In this document: positions 1 to 7,174 of the stretch, piece after piece
Layout of the letters: the number at the start of each line of letters is the position of its first letter
How positions within the stretch are numbered: the stretch's first letter is position 1
NCBI GenBank assembly: GCA_016935955.1
Contig: JAFGPY010000091.1
Coordinates: 1-17,420 of the forward strand
From: Planctomycetota bacterium
GTDB lineage: Bacteria > Planctomycetota > Phycisphaerae > FEN-1346 > JAACEH01
DNA length: 17,420 nucleotides
Direction of reading: 5' to 3'
The notes under the pieces: model-generated
What the model was told of the DNA's origin: nothing
What the model saw: the letters and a program-made list of their open reading frames with translations, nothing else
Database searches by the model: none
Translations under genes and position numbers: made by a program

Positions 1-1485
1 AAGTTCACCTACGACCAGAACCACGCCTACATTCCGACGATCGGCATGACGACGGCCGCACTGGCCCTGCTGGGCGAGGTGCCCGAGGCCGACGAGTGGG
101 TGCGTCGCGGCTATGCCGTGATGCGCCGTTGCCGGTACGCCCTGGGCGACGACGGTTACTACTACGAGGGTCTCGGCTACTGGAGCTACGCCCTGCACTG
201 GCACGTGCGGTACGCCGAGTTGATGGGCCGGGCCACGGGGCGGAACCTGTTCGACCTGCCGGCGCTGCGCGAGAACTGGCGGTTCGCCCTGTACCTGTCG
301 CTGCCGGGAGCGCCCAACGGTTTCGACGTCGGCGACACGGGCATCTGGAGCGGCACCGAGATTCCCGAGCTGCGGCTGGGCAACGTCGGCATGTACTGGG
401 CCGTCGCTGCGGCCACGAAGTCGTCGGCGTCGCGGCTCGTCGGCGACATGCTGTCGAAGCGCTGGCCGTCGACCGATTATCCGGCCTCGGCCTTCCTGTG
501 GTACAGCGACGCCGTCGCGCCGGCCGACCTCGACAAGCTGCCGACGTGGCACTACTTCACCGACCAGGGCGTGGTCTCGTGGCGAAGCGGATGGAGCGAC
601 GACGACACGGCGGCACTGTTTCGCGTCGGCCCGCCGCTCGGGCACCAGGCGGCGAAGAAACTGGGCGAAATGACCGACTGGGCGACCAATTGCGGCCACG
701 TGCATCCGGACATCGGGTCCGTGTGGCTCTACGCTCACCGGCAGTACATGGCGAGCGACACGGGTTACCTGGCCGAGAAGTACACGCGCGACCACAACAC
801 GCTGCTGGTGGACGGCAAGGGCCAGGGCGTCGACGGCTCGTACCACAACGAACAAGGCTACCCCTACGAGCGATTCAACAAGGCGCGGCTCGACCGCGTG
901 CGGTTCACGGACAAGTACGGTTACGCGACGGGCGAGTTCGGCAGTGTCTACGGGGCCACGCCCGAGGTGTCGTTGCGGCGGACGGTCGTCGTGACGCGCG
1001 ACTGGCTGCTGACGGTCGACCGGCTGCGCGACGACGAGCCGCACACTCTGACGTGGACGGTGCACGCCGTCGCTCCGTTCCAGCAACGGCAGGACGCCGC
1101 GGGTTGGATCGCCGACTACGGCGAGTCGCGGATGGCCGTGGTGCCGCTGGACGCAACGGGCATGGTCAGCGAAGCCGACAAGTCGATCGTCCAGGCGGGT
1201 ACGGGGCCGGGCAAACCCGTGCCGACGCATCGCGGATACCATCTGCGACGGACCACGGCGGCGCCGGCCAAGGAGGTGCTGCTGGCGCACCTGATGCTGC
1301 CGCTGGCCAAGGACGCCGCGCCGCCGAAGGTGCGGCCGGTCGAACTGACGCCCTCGCGGCTGGTGTTCGAGCTGGAGCCGCCGGAGGGCAAGCCGCACCG
1401 CGTCACAATCCTGCTGCCGTCGGACGGCGCCGACGCGCAGGCCGGCGAAGGCGAGCCAGTGACTGTTGAGGTACCGGAGAAGTAG
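1..1485 (+). CDS. Heparinase II/III-family polysaccharide lyase, 5'-truncated by window edge
   Basis: The frame is open from base 1 (reading KFTYDQNHAYIPTIG before the first in-frame Met), so the gene starts upstream; 494 codons are visible and the stop is TAG. The fold expected is an N-terminal alpha/alpha toroid followed by a beta-sandwich. The visible part starts inside the toroid (QNHAY, then GYYYEGLGYW around codons 53-62) and runs into the heparinase II/III C-terminal sheet domain. That domain shows the typical HVHPDIGSVWLYA stretch, MASDTGYL and the HNTLLVDGKGQ motif. Family members cleave uronic-acid polysaccharides by beta-elimination, usually in the periplasm or outside the cell; the substrate cannot be read from sequence. 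Third positions are almost all G or C, unlike the block just downstream. Alternatives are alginate-lyase-like or chondroitin-type members of the same superfamily. The family call is fairly sure; specificity is unknown. Confidence 0.85.
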   Translation, partial: KFTYDQNHAYIPTIGMTTAALALLGEVPEADEWVRRGYAVMRRCRYALGDDGYYYEGLGYWSYALHWHVRYAELMGRATGRNLFDLPALRENWRFALYLSLPGAPNGFDVGDTGIWSGTEIPELRLGNVGMYWAVAAATKSSASRLVGDMLSKRWPSTDYPASAFLWYSDAVAPADLDKLPTWHYFTDQGVVSWRSGWSDDDTAALFRVGPPLGHQAAKKLGEMTDWATNCGHVHPDIGSVWLYAHRQYMASDTGYLAEKYTRDHNTLLVDGKGQGVDGSYHNEQGYPYERFNKARLDRVRFTDKYGYATGEFGSVYGATPEVSLRRTVVVTRDWLLTVDRLRDDEPHTLTWTVHAVAPFQQRQDAAGWIADYGESRMAVVPLDATGMVSEADKSIVQAGTGPGKPVPTHRGYHLRRTTAAPAKEVLLAHLMLPLAKDAAPPKVRPVELTPSRLVFELEPPEGKPHRVTILLPSDGADAQAGEGEPVTVEVPEK

Positions 1486-1834
1486 CGTCCGAGGCGTGTC
1501 CCCGCAAACCTGCCAAGACCACTCAGTTGGACGACCTTATTGGCGTCGGAATCGCCAAATCGCGGATTTTCCGAATTTCGGTTTGACTTGCCTCAGGGGG
1601 GGGTATGATTACATTACATTTCAGATGCTTATGAATTGTTGTGGCCTGTTGACGGATTCGTTACAGTGGCCTGGATCGGCAGTGCAAGGTTCGAGAATCA
1701 AGCCTCGCGGTGCGCAAGCGATAACGCACGGAGCCAGTTTAGAATGGCATCTTTACTTGGGGTCATGTATTGTTGCTGCAGTATTGCAGCATTTCTCATC
1801 TTCATGACAAACCACCAACGAAAGGAGCACGCGA
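1486..1834 (+). other. Long AT-richer intergenic leader without a supported gene
   Basis: This 349-base gap holds no convincing gene. After the heparinase stop there is a weak hairpin (TTGGCG 1540-1545 facing CGCCAA 1553-1558), possibly a poor terminator. A promoter-like pair lies at 1583-1609. If transcription starts near 1616, the next gene has a leader of roughly 220 nt. A compact 7-bp stem with a 4-nt loop (TGCTGCA 1774-1780, TGCAGCA 1785-1791) sits 30 nt ahead of the ribosome binding site and could affect translation. Two small open frames cross the gap but have no ribosome binding site and no sensible protein features. Confidence 0.5.
1583..1609 (+). promoter_or_regulatory. Candidate sigma70-type promoter with G-octamer spacer
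   Basis: TTGACT (1583-1588) matches the -35 consensus in 5 of 6 positions and TATGAT (1604-1609) matches the -10 consensus in 5 of 6. The spacer is 15 bp, shorter than the usual 16-18. Its last eight bases are an unbroken run of G (1596-1603) abutting the -10 box. The pair lies upstream of the secreted protein at 1835 and would give a leader of about 220 nt. The short spacer is the main reason for doubt. Confidence 0.45.
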
Positions 1835-2614
1835 ATGACAACTGACTACAAGCTGTGGCTGTTTCTGGTTCTTGCAGTCTGCGTTAACGCCGTTCCGGTA
1901 TGGGCCACGGACTGGACGGCGAACGCCGATGAAGAGAACACCGATCCGAGGTACGCGACAGGCGTTTCGGACGGCCACTACATCTATGACACTCGTTCGT
2001 TCGGGACGTATTACATCGGCAACTACGCCAATCATGCTTACGCCAGGGTCAGGTTAGATGCATGGAACGGGCTTTACGTGCATGATGACAACGACCAAAC
2101 CAAGGACGTCCAGACGAGCTGGAAGAAGAGCTACAGCACTGACGATGAGAATCCCGAGGACACGTCTTTCGTGGCCAGCGGCACCCTCACGCTGGGGTGG
2201 TGGCTCGATGGCGACGCCAACAATGGACTGTTTACGGCGGCTATGGCCCTGACGCACTCACAGGCCAGCATAACAATCAACAGCTACCCCGGGACGGACG
2301 GCGACATGTATTTTGACGGCGACTGGAGCATACAGTTGCGTGAAGGCGGCACCCTCACCGCAGGGCTGAACATCAGTTGGCCGCCCGGCTTCACAATCGG
2401 CTACACATCGGGTGACGACGTGTGGACATGTGGCCAGGATACGAAGAACCGTCCTTTTGAGATGGACTTCGGCAGCGACAATGAAACGACTGTCTACACA
2501 AATGTCATCAACTTCGCCAAGGCCCATTCCCAGTATGACACGCGTGCGTGGCATGCATACTCTATGGGCTATGCCTTCCTGAGTACGAATTTTAGCCTGT
2601 CTGTGGGCCCGTAG
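1835..2614 (+). CDS. Secreted protein of unknown function
   Basis: This 259-residue protein is not recognised. AAAGGAG (1821-1827) lies 7 nt before the ATG, which fixes the start. Residues 1-24 form a signal peptide: a short N-region with Lys6, a hydrophobic core LWLFLVLAVCVNAV, and a likely signal peptidase I site after VWA (Ala24). The mature part is acidic and rich in Thr, Gly, Asp, Asn, Tyr and Trp, with alternating polar and aromatic residues (for example SGTLTLGWWLDGD, GTLTAGLNISW), which suggests a mainly beta structure outside the cytoplasm. No lipobox, sorting tail (PEP-CTERM or LPXTG) or C-terminal membrane segment is visible. Only one Cys remains after cleavage (in VWTCGQD). Codon use is less GC-biased than in the flanking genes. 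It has its own promoter candidate and is followed by a strong hairpin, so it is probably monocistronic. Confidence 0.75.
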   Translation: MTTDYKLWLFLVLAVCVNAVPVWATDWTANADEENTDPRYATGVSDGHYIYDTRSFGTYYIGNYANHAYARVRLDAWNGLYVHDDNDQTKDVQTSWKKSYSTDDENPEDTSFVASGTLTLGWWLDGDANNGLFTAAMALTHSQASITINSYPGTDGDMYFDGDWSIQLREGGTLTAGLNISWPPGFTIGYTSGDDVWTCGQDTKNRPFEMDFGSDNETTVYTNVINFAKAHSQYDTRAWHAYSMGYAFLSTNFSLSVGP

Positions 2615-2643
2615 CGTCAAGGAGTGTCGTGGTCGGTATTGAA

Positions 2644-2680
2644 ACACGCACCGCCGGCCGCACAAGCCGGTGGTGCGTGT
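2644..2680 (+). terminator. Strong 15-bp stem hairpin, likely terminator or 3' stabiliser
   Basis: ACACGCACCGCCGGC (2644-2658) pairs with GCCGGTGGTGCGTGT (2666-2680) over 15 positions with one G-U wobble and a 7-nt loop. It begins 30 nt after the stop of the secreted protein. There is no T-tract after it, so classic intrinsic termination is not certain. The stem also covers the upstream GTG that would give the next gene its longest reading frame, which argues against that start. Confidence 0.6.
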
Positions 2681-2753
2681 ACTCATAATGGGCGTGGCCC
2701 AATGGCAGAGCGAATGCCATGATCATGTCCAGGAGATGGTGCGGAGGATGCAG

Positions 2754-3719
2754 ATGCGACCGACAATGATGCTGTATCCTAGCCCGACATTCTTGCGGAA
2801 TCGCGTCGCGGTCGCAGCCCTCTGCTGTGCGTTGACATTGGGCGGTTGTGCTCGTGAGCCCGAGCCTGAACCTGAACCAGAGGCCCAAACCGGTGGCAGT
2901 TCGATAGAGGATGTTGTCGCGACGTGGCGTAGTGGCGCAGCTTCCAGGGGCCTGTCGGAAGAAGCCGTGAACCGCGTGGAGGAAATCCTCGTGGACGCCC
3001 TCGCAGTGGCCGGCAAGAAACCGGATGCTTCATTCTCACGCCGGTTTGCCGAATCGCTTCCCCTGTTCCTGGATTGCCACGAGGCATGGCTCAAGGATCC
3101 ACGGTTCTCTGAGTCGACCGGCAGGTGGCTCGCGTTTTGCACTGCCGAAGCATTGAAACGTGAATCGCCCACGCCCCAGCAACAAGCAGACGCGGAACAA
3201 GCATATTGCGCACTGTTTCAAAAATATGCAGATTGGCTGGAGCAACAGGTCCGCCAGCAGTTGCCGCCCGATGCCCCCGAGAACATGGATCTTCTCATAT
3301 CGCAGGGGTTTGCCGCCTGGACCGACAACGCCATGAAATGGGCGCATCGGCTCCAGAACGACCTGCTCTATCCCTGCCTGCGGGGAGCCATTCCAGAAGA
3401 CGCTGACGAACTGGTGCGGACGGAGTATGGCACCGGGGACCTTATCCCGCAGTGGCGAGAGTCTCCTGACATACTGCAGACACAGGAGGAGTATTTCGTC
3501 CGACAAACAGGCTTGTTTCTGGCAAATTCGCTTGAGACGATGCTCTTTCGCTTGAGCCTGGCGGAGATCAAACCCCAGATTCGAGTGAATCCGTATTGGG
3601 GACATTGCGGGTACGGGGCCATGGGGGGCACAGGAACCGTGTGGCCGATGTGCGTGCGTCTGCGAGTCAAAACGGCTGAGAACGCCCGCCAAGGGTGGAA
3701 ACGGAGTGCGGAACGATGA
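2754..3719 (+). CDS. Putative lipoprotein of unknown function
   Basis: 321 residues from the ATG at 2754, chosen because GGAGG (2743-2747) lies 6 nt upstream; longer starts would run through the preceding hairpin. The N-terminus has a basic stretch (LRNR) and a hydrophobic core VAVAALCCALTLGGC. Cys32 lies in a lipobox-like LGGC, so it is probably lipidated. A Glu-Pro repeat linker (REPEPEPEPEAQ) follows, then an apparently all-helical domain of about 270 residues. Several Cys residues occur in the mature part, including two near the C-terminus in a Gly-rich segment (GHCGYGAMGGTGTVWPMC). No family is recognised. The stop overlaps the start of the next gene (ATGA), which points to translational coupling and a joint role at the cell envelope. 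Codon use resembles the gene before and after it rather than the high-GC surroundings. Confidence 0.75.
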   Translation: MRPTMMLYPSPTFLRNRVAVAALCCALTLGGCAREPEPEPEPEAQTGGSSIEDVVATWRSGAASRGLSEEAVNRVEEILVDALAVAGKKPDASFSRRFAESLPLFLDCHEAWLKDPRFSESTGRWLAFCTAEALKRESPTPQQQADAEQAYCALFQKYADWLEQQVRQQLPPDAPENMDLLISQGFAAWTDNAMKWAHRLQNDLLYPCLRGAIPEDADELVRTEYGTGDLIPQWRESPDILQTQEEYFVRQTGLFLANSLETMLFRLSLAEIKPQIRVNPYWGHCGYGAMGGTGTVWPMCVRLRVKTAENARQGWKRSAER

Positions 3720-4966
3720 GAACGTGTCGCGTCATTGGTTCCATAGTGGCCATGGTCTTGTCTGCCGGAAACAGTGACTTGACGGGTCAAGAACTGCCGT
3801 CCGAACTGTCCAGGACCCAAGTCTTCACGATCATGCAGAGCCGCATTGCCCTGAGCGACGGCCTGAGTGCAACTCTGAGCGAGGAGCAACGTACCGAGTT
3901 ACTGCGTTACCTGCGCGATCACGCAGAACGCGTTGCCGACAGTGCCTTGCCCGAGAGACTCGAAGCCGTGTCGGGGCGCGACATGGCGCGCGCCGTGCCC
4001 AACAGAGTGCTTGTGACCTCAAACAACCTCGCCATCGAGAAGCTTCGCGTCACAAAGGCATTCATGGACGTCACCCTGAACACCCGTTTCCAGCAGCGGT
4101 ATCAGAATACCGTGACGCCGGACACCCTTGAGAGCCTGCGGACGGATGTCGGACGTTTCACTGAAGGAATCAGAACAGCCATGGAGACTCATTTGCTGGG
4201 ACCGCCGCCCCTGTTCTCCCGGGAGGAGATTGCGGCCCAGGTGGAGTCCACGAGAAAAGACCTTCTCGCGCACATCGGCAATGCCAATAGCTACTGGATG
4301 ACTCAATCCGTATCCAAAGAATCTCTGGCGGAGGCCATATCCGGCCTTGAAGAGCGGCTTGTCAAATGTAAGGAGCAGATCAAGAACAAGCTCGATGAAC
4401 AAGGTACAGAGACGACGAACGCAGAGAGCATAGCGCCCGGTCCCGTTGGGATCCATTCGTTGGCGACAGCCACTGCAAGAGCGGAGTTGCTTCGCGAGAT
4501 CACCCACCGGGCGGCCGGTGTGTTTCTCCGCCGCTCAACCGATCCCGAACTGGCGTCAATTGACCCTGAAGAACTCGTGCCTGGGTATAGATCATTGGTC
4601 AAAGAGCTTGTACGCATGGAGCGAGAGACAGCCCTGGAGGCCGAGAGAAAGTGGCACGCAGATCATCCCCCGGAAGCAGAACGTCCCTCGGTGACCACCC
4701 GCCTTGCCGAAAGCCAGTTGCGGAAGATCGAGAAGGACTTCGGCCAGACCATCTCGATGTTCGATTCACTCGACTCGGAAGGCTCGAGTGCCAAGCAAGA
4801 GCCCTCGCCTGGTGCAGCCATACAATGCGAAGAGGACCGCACTGCGGCGGAGGAACTGGCCCAGAGCGATTCCTCACCACCTCTTCTTGGCATCGTTCTT
4901 GCCGTAGGGGCTTGCTGTGCCGTTCTGGCGGGCTGGGCTATTCGCCGTCGAACCCGATCAACCTGA
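3716..4966 (+). CDS. Extracytoplasmic helical protein with C-terminal membrane anchor, unknown function
   Basis: 416 residues. The ATG at 3716 overlaps the stop of the lipoprotein gene by 4 bases (ATGA), and GGAG (3703-3706) lies 9 nt before it. Residues 1 to about 20 (MRTCRVIGSIVAMVLSAG) look like a signal peptide. The middle is helical and strongly charged, with heptad-like stretches (EEIAAQVESTRKDLLAHI, EAISGLEERLVKCKEQIKNK) that suggest coiled coil, then a low-complexity acidic linker near residues 350-385. A single hydrophobic segment, LLGIVLAVGACCAVLAGWAI, is followed by RRRTRST, giving a type I topology: most of the protein outside the cytoplasmic membrane and a short basic tail inside. 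No family is recognised. Its coupling to the lipoprotein suggests a two-protein envelope unit. Transcription converges with the DUF1571 gene; the gap between them is 84 bases and has no strong terminator. Confidence 0.75.
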   Translation: MRTCRVIGSIVAMVLSAGNSDLTGQELPSELSRTQVFTIMQSRIALSDGLSATLSEEQRTELLRYLRDHAERVADSALPERLEAVSGRDMARAVPNRVLVTSNNLAIEKLRVTKAFMDVTLNTRFQQRYQNTVTPDTLESLRTDVGRFTEGIRTAMETHLLGPPPLFSREEIAAQVESTRKDLLAHIGNANSYWMTQSVSKESLAEAISGLEERLVKCKEQIKNKLDEQGTETTNAESIAPGPVGIHSLATATARAELLREITHRAAGVFLRRSTDPELASIDPEELVPGYRSLVKELVRMERETALEAERKWHADHPPEAERPSVTTRLAESQLRKIEKDFGQTISMFDSLDSEGSSAKQEPSPGAAIQCEEDRTAAEELAQSDSSPPLLGIVLAVGACCAVLAGWAIRRRTRST

Positions 4967-5050
4967 GCAGGTACCTCAGTGCCATGCCTGCGACTCACGA
5001 CTGCCGCTGACCAAGCCGCCACCGTCGGGTAACATGCCCACGCTGCGGAC

Positions 5051-5881
5051 TTACGGCGCTTTGCCGAGGGAGTCGAAGTCGAAGACCCATTGGGGCGGCG
5101 CGTCGGTCGGGGCGACGTTGCTGTAGTGGTACATCTCCAGCAGGTTGCCGGCATCGTCGTAGCGAGCGGCCAGGACCGGAAGGTGCGTGGCGGCATCGAG
5201 GCAATAGATCAGCAGATCGGCCGGCGTCTCGGGATCGTCGCTCGCGACAGGACGCCCGACGACGTCCACGGGCCGCTCGTCGAGAGTCGCGCCGCCGAGC
5301 AGGCGGAAACTCTTCTCGTCGGCAGGCACGGACTCGCCCTGATTCAGCAGCAGGCCCGAGGCCAGGGTCGCCAGGCCCATGCGGGTGATGGCGTGGCGAT
5401 TGTCCTTCATGGCCGCATCGCTGAACGGATCGAGGTTCACCCGCATCTTCAGCACCATGTGTCCGGCGTAGACGCGGAGGCGGTCGTCGTTCTCGCCCTC
5501 GACGTAGAGGACGTCCTTGCCGGGATCGACGCGGCCGACCCATCGCATGCGGACGGCGAGCGGGTCCTCGCGAATCCAGACGTCGATCTGCTCGACCGGC
5601 CGCAACTCGGCGCCGACGTACTCCTGCTTCTCGAAACGGGCTGAGTAGGTGTCCAGGGCGCGAGCTGCCTCGACGGCCTGGCGGGCCAGCTCGTAGCCCT
5701 TGCCGTCGGCGTCCGGCCCGGCGGCAACGGACTCCTGCAACCGTCGCACGAAATCGGCGCCGTCGAAACCCTTGCTGATGACGGGCTCGGACGTCGGCGG
5801 CACGTCCGGCTTTTTGCATCCGGCCCCGGCGACGAGGCAGGTCGTGACGGCGATTGCGACAAGTGCGGCAACGGTCCTCAT
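5051..5881 (-). CDS. DUF1571-domain lipoprotein
   Basis: 276 residues from the ATG at 5881; AAAGGA lies 6 nt upstream, inside a longer frame that would start at 5899. The N-terminus MRTVAALVAIAVTTCLVAGAGCKK is a signal peptide ending at a likely lipidated Cys22; the -3 residue is Gly, which is not ideal for a lipobox. The body matches the DUF1571 pattern of planctomycete envelope proteins: DTYSARFEKQE, a WIRED segment, VLYVEGENDDRLRVYAG, and a C-terminal part reading YDDAGNLLEMYHYSNV. The family is compared with LolA/LolB-like lipid-binding folds, but no activity is established. It is the last gene of a minus-strand pair behind the creatininase-like gene (90-base gap) and converges with the unknown membrane protein. 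The family assignment comes from remembered motifs and could be checked by a profile search. Confidence 0.75.
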   Translation of the reverse strand: MRTVAALVAIAVTTCLVAGAGCKKPDVPPTSEPVISKGFDGADFVRRLQESVAAGPDADGKGYELARQAVEAARALDTYSARFEKQEYVGAELRPVEQIDVWIREDPLAVRMRWVGRVDPGKDVLYVEGENDDRLRVYAGHMVLKMRVNLDPFSDAAMKDNRHAITRMGLATLASGLLLNQGESVPADEKSFRLLGGATLDERPVDVVGRPVASDDPETPADLLIYCLDAATHLPVLAARYDDAGNLLEMYHYSNVAPTDAPPQWVFDFDSLGKAP

Positions 5882-5971
5882 GGTTGTTCCTTTCGGCATA
5901 CTGCGTGCTGCACCTCGACACTGTCCGGGACGTCGCGTGCAACGACGACGTCGGGCCGCGCCCTTGCGAGG

Positions 5972-6823
5972 TCACGCGGGTCCGTGGTTGCCTTCGCGGA
6001 GTTCGGCGATGCGCCGGGCGCCGCGACAGGCGGCCAGGCACGGGACCTCGAACAGCGACGGATCGGGATTCCGCAGGGCGGCAAGGCACCGGTGGTTCAC
6101 CTCGCTGACGCGATCGGTGATCAGGTCGAGGGCCTGGCGACCGAACTCGGCTGACGACTTGTCGTGGACGCGCTCGTAGAGGTCGCCGATGGCGCACGGC
6201 CCTTCGGCCCGCGACAGGTCCACCAGGTCGGGCCGCAGGGCCAGCATCAGGCTGGTCTCCCACGGGCCGGCGTGGTCGCCGGAGGCCGGCATCCGGTCGC
6301 GGACCAGTTCGAAGCCGGTGAAAGCCCAGGCGATCTGGCCGCGATCGTTGTAGAACAACTGGCAGGCGGCGCGGGCCGTCGACAGCAGCGGGTAGTGCCC
6401 TGCGGCAATAGCCAGCACCTCGAACCCGTAGCCGGCCATCTCGCGAAGGCAGTGGACCATCAGCAGCGCGCTCTGTTCCTTGCGTTCGAACGGCGAGCCG
6501 TGCATGTAGCCCGGGGCGAAGTCGCGCTTGGTCAGGCCGTAATCGGCGGCAATCAGCCCGTCGGGATCGTGGTTGGCGTCCATGAGGTGGCTTTCGCGCT
6601 GGTCGCCGTAGAAGAGCGTCGGGAAAACCACGCCGCCGGTCTCGCGAGCGACATGCATGCACATGGCGTGGACCTTGACGGCATCGAGGCCGACGCAGTT
6701 GTGGCGGCCGTGCCACTCCAGGCCGCCCACCGGCAGGTAGGCCACGGGGCAAGCCGCGCGGGCCTCGGCGATCTCGTGCGGCAACATCTCTTCGAAACGG
6801 ACCTTGGCCTCTCGGTCAGCCAT
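5972..6823 (-). CDS. Creatininase-family metal-dependent amidohydrolase
   Basis: 283 residues from the ATG at 6823, with GGAGGT 5 nt upstream. The creatininase fold is shown by LPVGGLEWHGRHNCVGLD, giving Glu36, His38 and Asp47. These match the spacing of the metal ligands Glu34, His36 and Asp45 of Pseudomonas creatininase. The later DHAGPWETSLML motif (His183, Glu188) is the usual second metal/catalytic block. The common GHGGN motif is replaced by AAGHYPL (around residues 140-146), so the substrate is unlikely to be plain creatinine; other family members open cyclic amides or act in cofactor and sugar-amide pathways. There is no signal peptide, so it is cytoplasmic. It lies 90 bases upstream of the DUF1571 gene on the same strand. 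Substrate unknown. Confidence 0.85.
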   Translation of the reverse strand: MADREAKVRFEEMLPHEIAEARAACPVAYLPVGGLEWHGRHNCVGLDAVKVHAMCMHVARETGGVVFPTLFYGDQRESHLMDANHDPDGLIAADYGLTKRDFAPGYMHGSPFERKEQSALLMVHCLREMAGYGFEVLAIAAGHYPLLSTARAACQLFYNDRGQIAWAFTGFELVRDRMPASGDHAGPWETSLMLALRPDLVDLSRAEGPCAIGDLYERVHDKSSAEFGRQALDLITDRVSEVNHRCLAALRNPDPSLFEVPCLAACRGARRIAELREGNHGPA

Positions 6824-6861
6824 AGAACACCTCCGTACGTCGCACAATCATCACGCATGCC

Positions 6862-6957
6862 GGGTGCCACGGCTGCCCCGCAGGCATGCGGTCGAACTGG
6901 CATCCCGTACTCAGGCATGGCTGCGGCGCAGCCATGGCACCCGCAGAAGCATGGCAC
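6862..6957. repeat. Palindromic intergenic element with GGGTGCCA termini
   Basis: GGGTGCCACGGCTG (6862-6875) is inverted at 6929-6942 as CAGCCATGGCACCC, with one mismatch. Inside is a near-perfect palindrome (CATGGCTGCG 6916-6925 facing CGCAGCCATG 6927-6936). An extra half-module, GCAGAAGCATGGCACC (6943-6958), follows directly; the same bases end the element near 11379. It lies between the M42 peptidase and the creatininase gene. The type resembles REP/BIME elements. Confidence 0.7.
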
Positions 6958-7005
6958 CGAACAAGGATAAAACGGACACGGCGGGCACGGTCCCCCCGCC
7001 GCTAC

Positions 7006-7053
7006 CCCTCTCCCTTGACGGGAGAGGGTGGCCCGAAGGGCCGGGTGAGGGTG
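7006..7053 (+). repeat. Double-hairpin repeat, TTGAC loop, forward copy
   Basis: CCCTCTCCC (7006-7014) and GGGAGAGGG (7020-7028) form a 9-bp stem with loop TTGAC. A second small stem follows (GGCCC 7030-7034, GGGCC 7038-7042), then GGGTGAGGGTG. The same plan appears inverted at 7099-7145. This looks like a widespread intergenic repeat class of high-GC bacteria. No coding signal overlaps it. Confidence 0.75.
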
Positions 7054-7098
7054 ACGATCGCCAAGGACCAAACAAGCTCGGCACGTTGTTCCGCGCCG

Positions 7099-7145
7099 CA
7101 CCCCCACCACCGCCTAACGGCGGCACCTCCCCCGTCAAGGGGGAG
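7099..7145 (-). repeat. Double-hairpin repeat, inverted copy
   Basis: Read on the minus strand this has the same order as 7006-7053: a C/G-rich stem around TTGAC (plus strand CTCCCCC 7127-7133, loop GTCAA, GGGGGAG 7139-7145), a second stem (CCGCC 7110-7114, GGCGG 7119-7123) and a G-rich GGTGGGGGTG tail. The stems differ in sequence from the forward copy yet pair fully. It ends 30 bases from the stop of the M42 peptidase gene. Confidence 0.75.
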
Positions 7146-7174
7146 AAGTTGTTCACTGCCGCACGATGCGCCGG

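Noticed and set aside
1466..1845. Two short open frames in the leader before the secreted protein
   Set aside because: No ribosome binding site, no recognisable protein features, and they overlap the promoter and leader.
2670..2753. Longer N-terminus for the lipoprotein from GTG 2670
   Set aside because: The start falls inside the hairpin stem, and the GGAGG at 2743-2747 fits the ATG at 2754, which also puts the signal peptide near the N-terminus.
4995..6752. Minus-strand frame of 585 codons overlapping the creatininase and DUF1571 genes
   Set aside because: Arg/Pro-rich out-of-frame translation of two well-supported genes.
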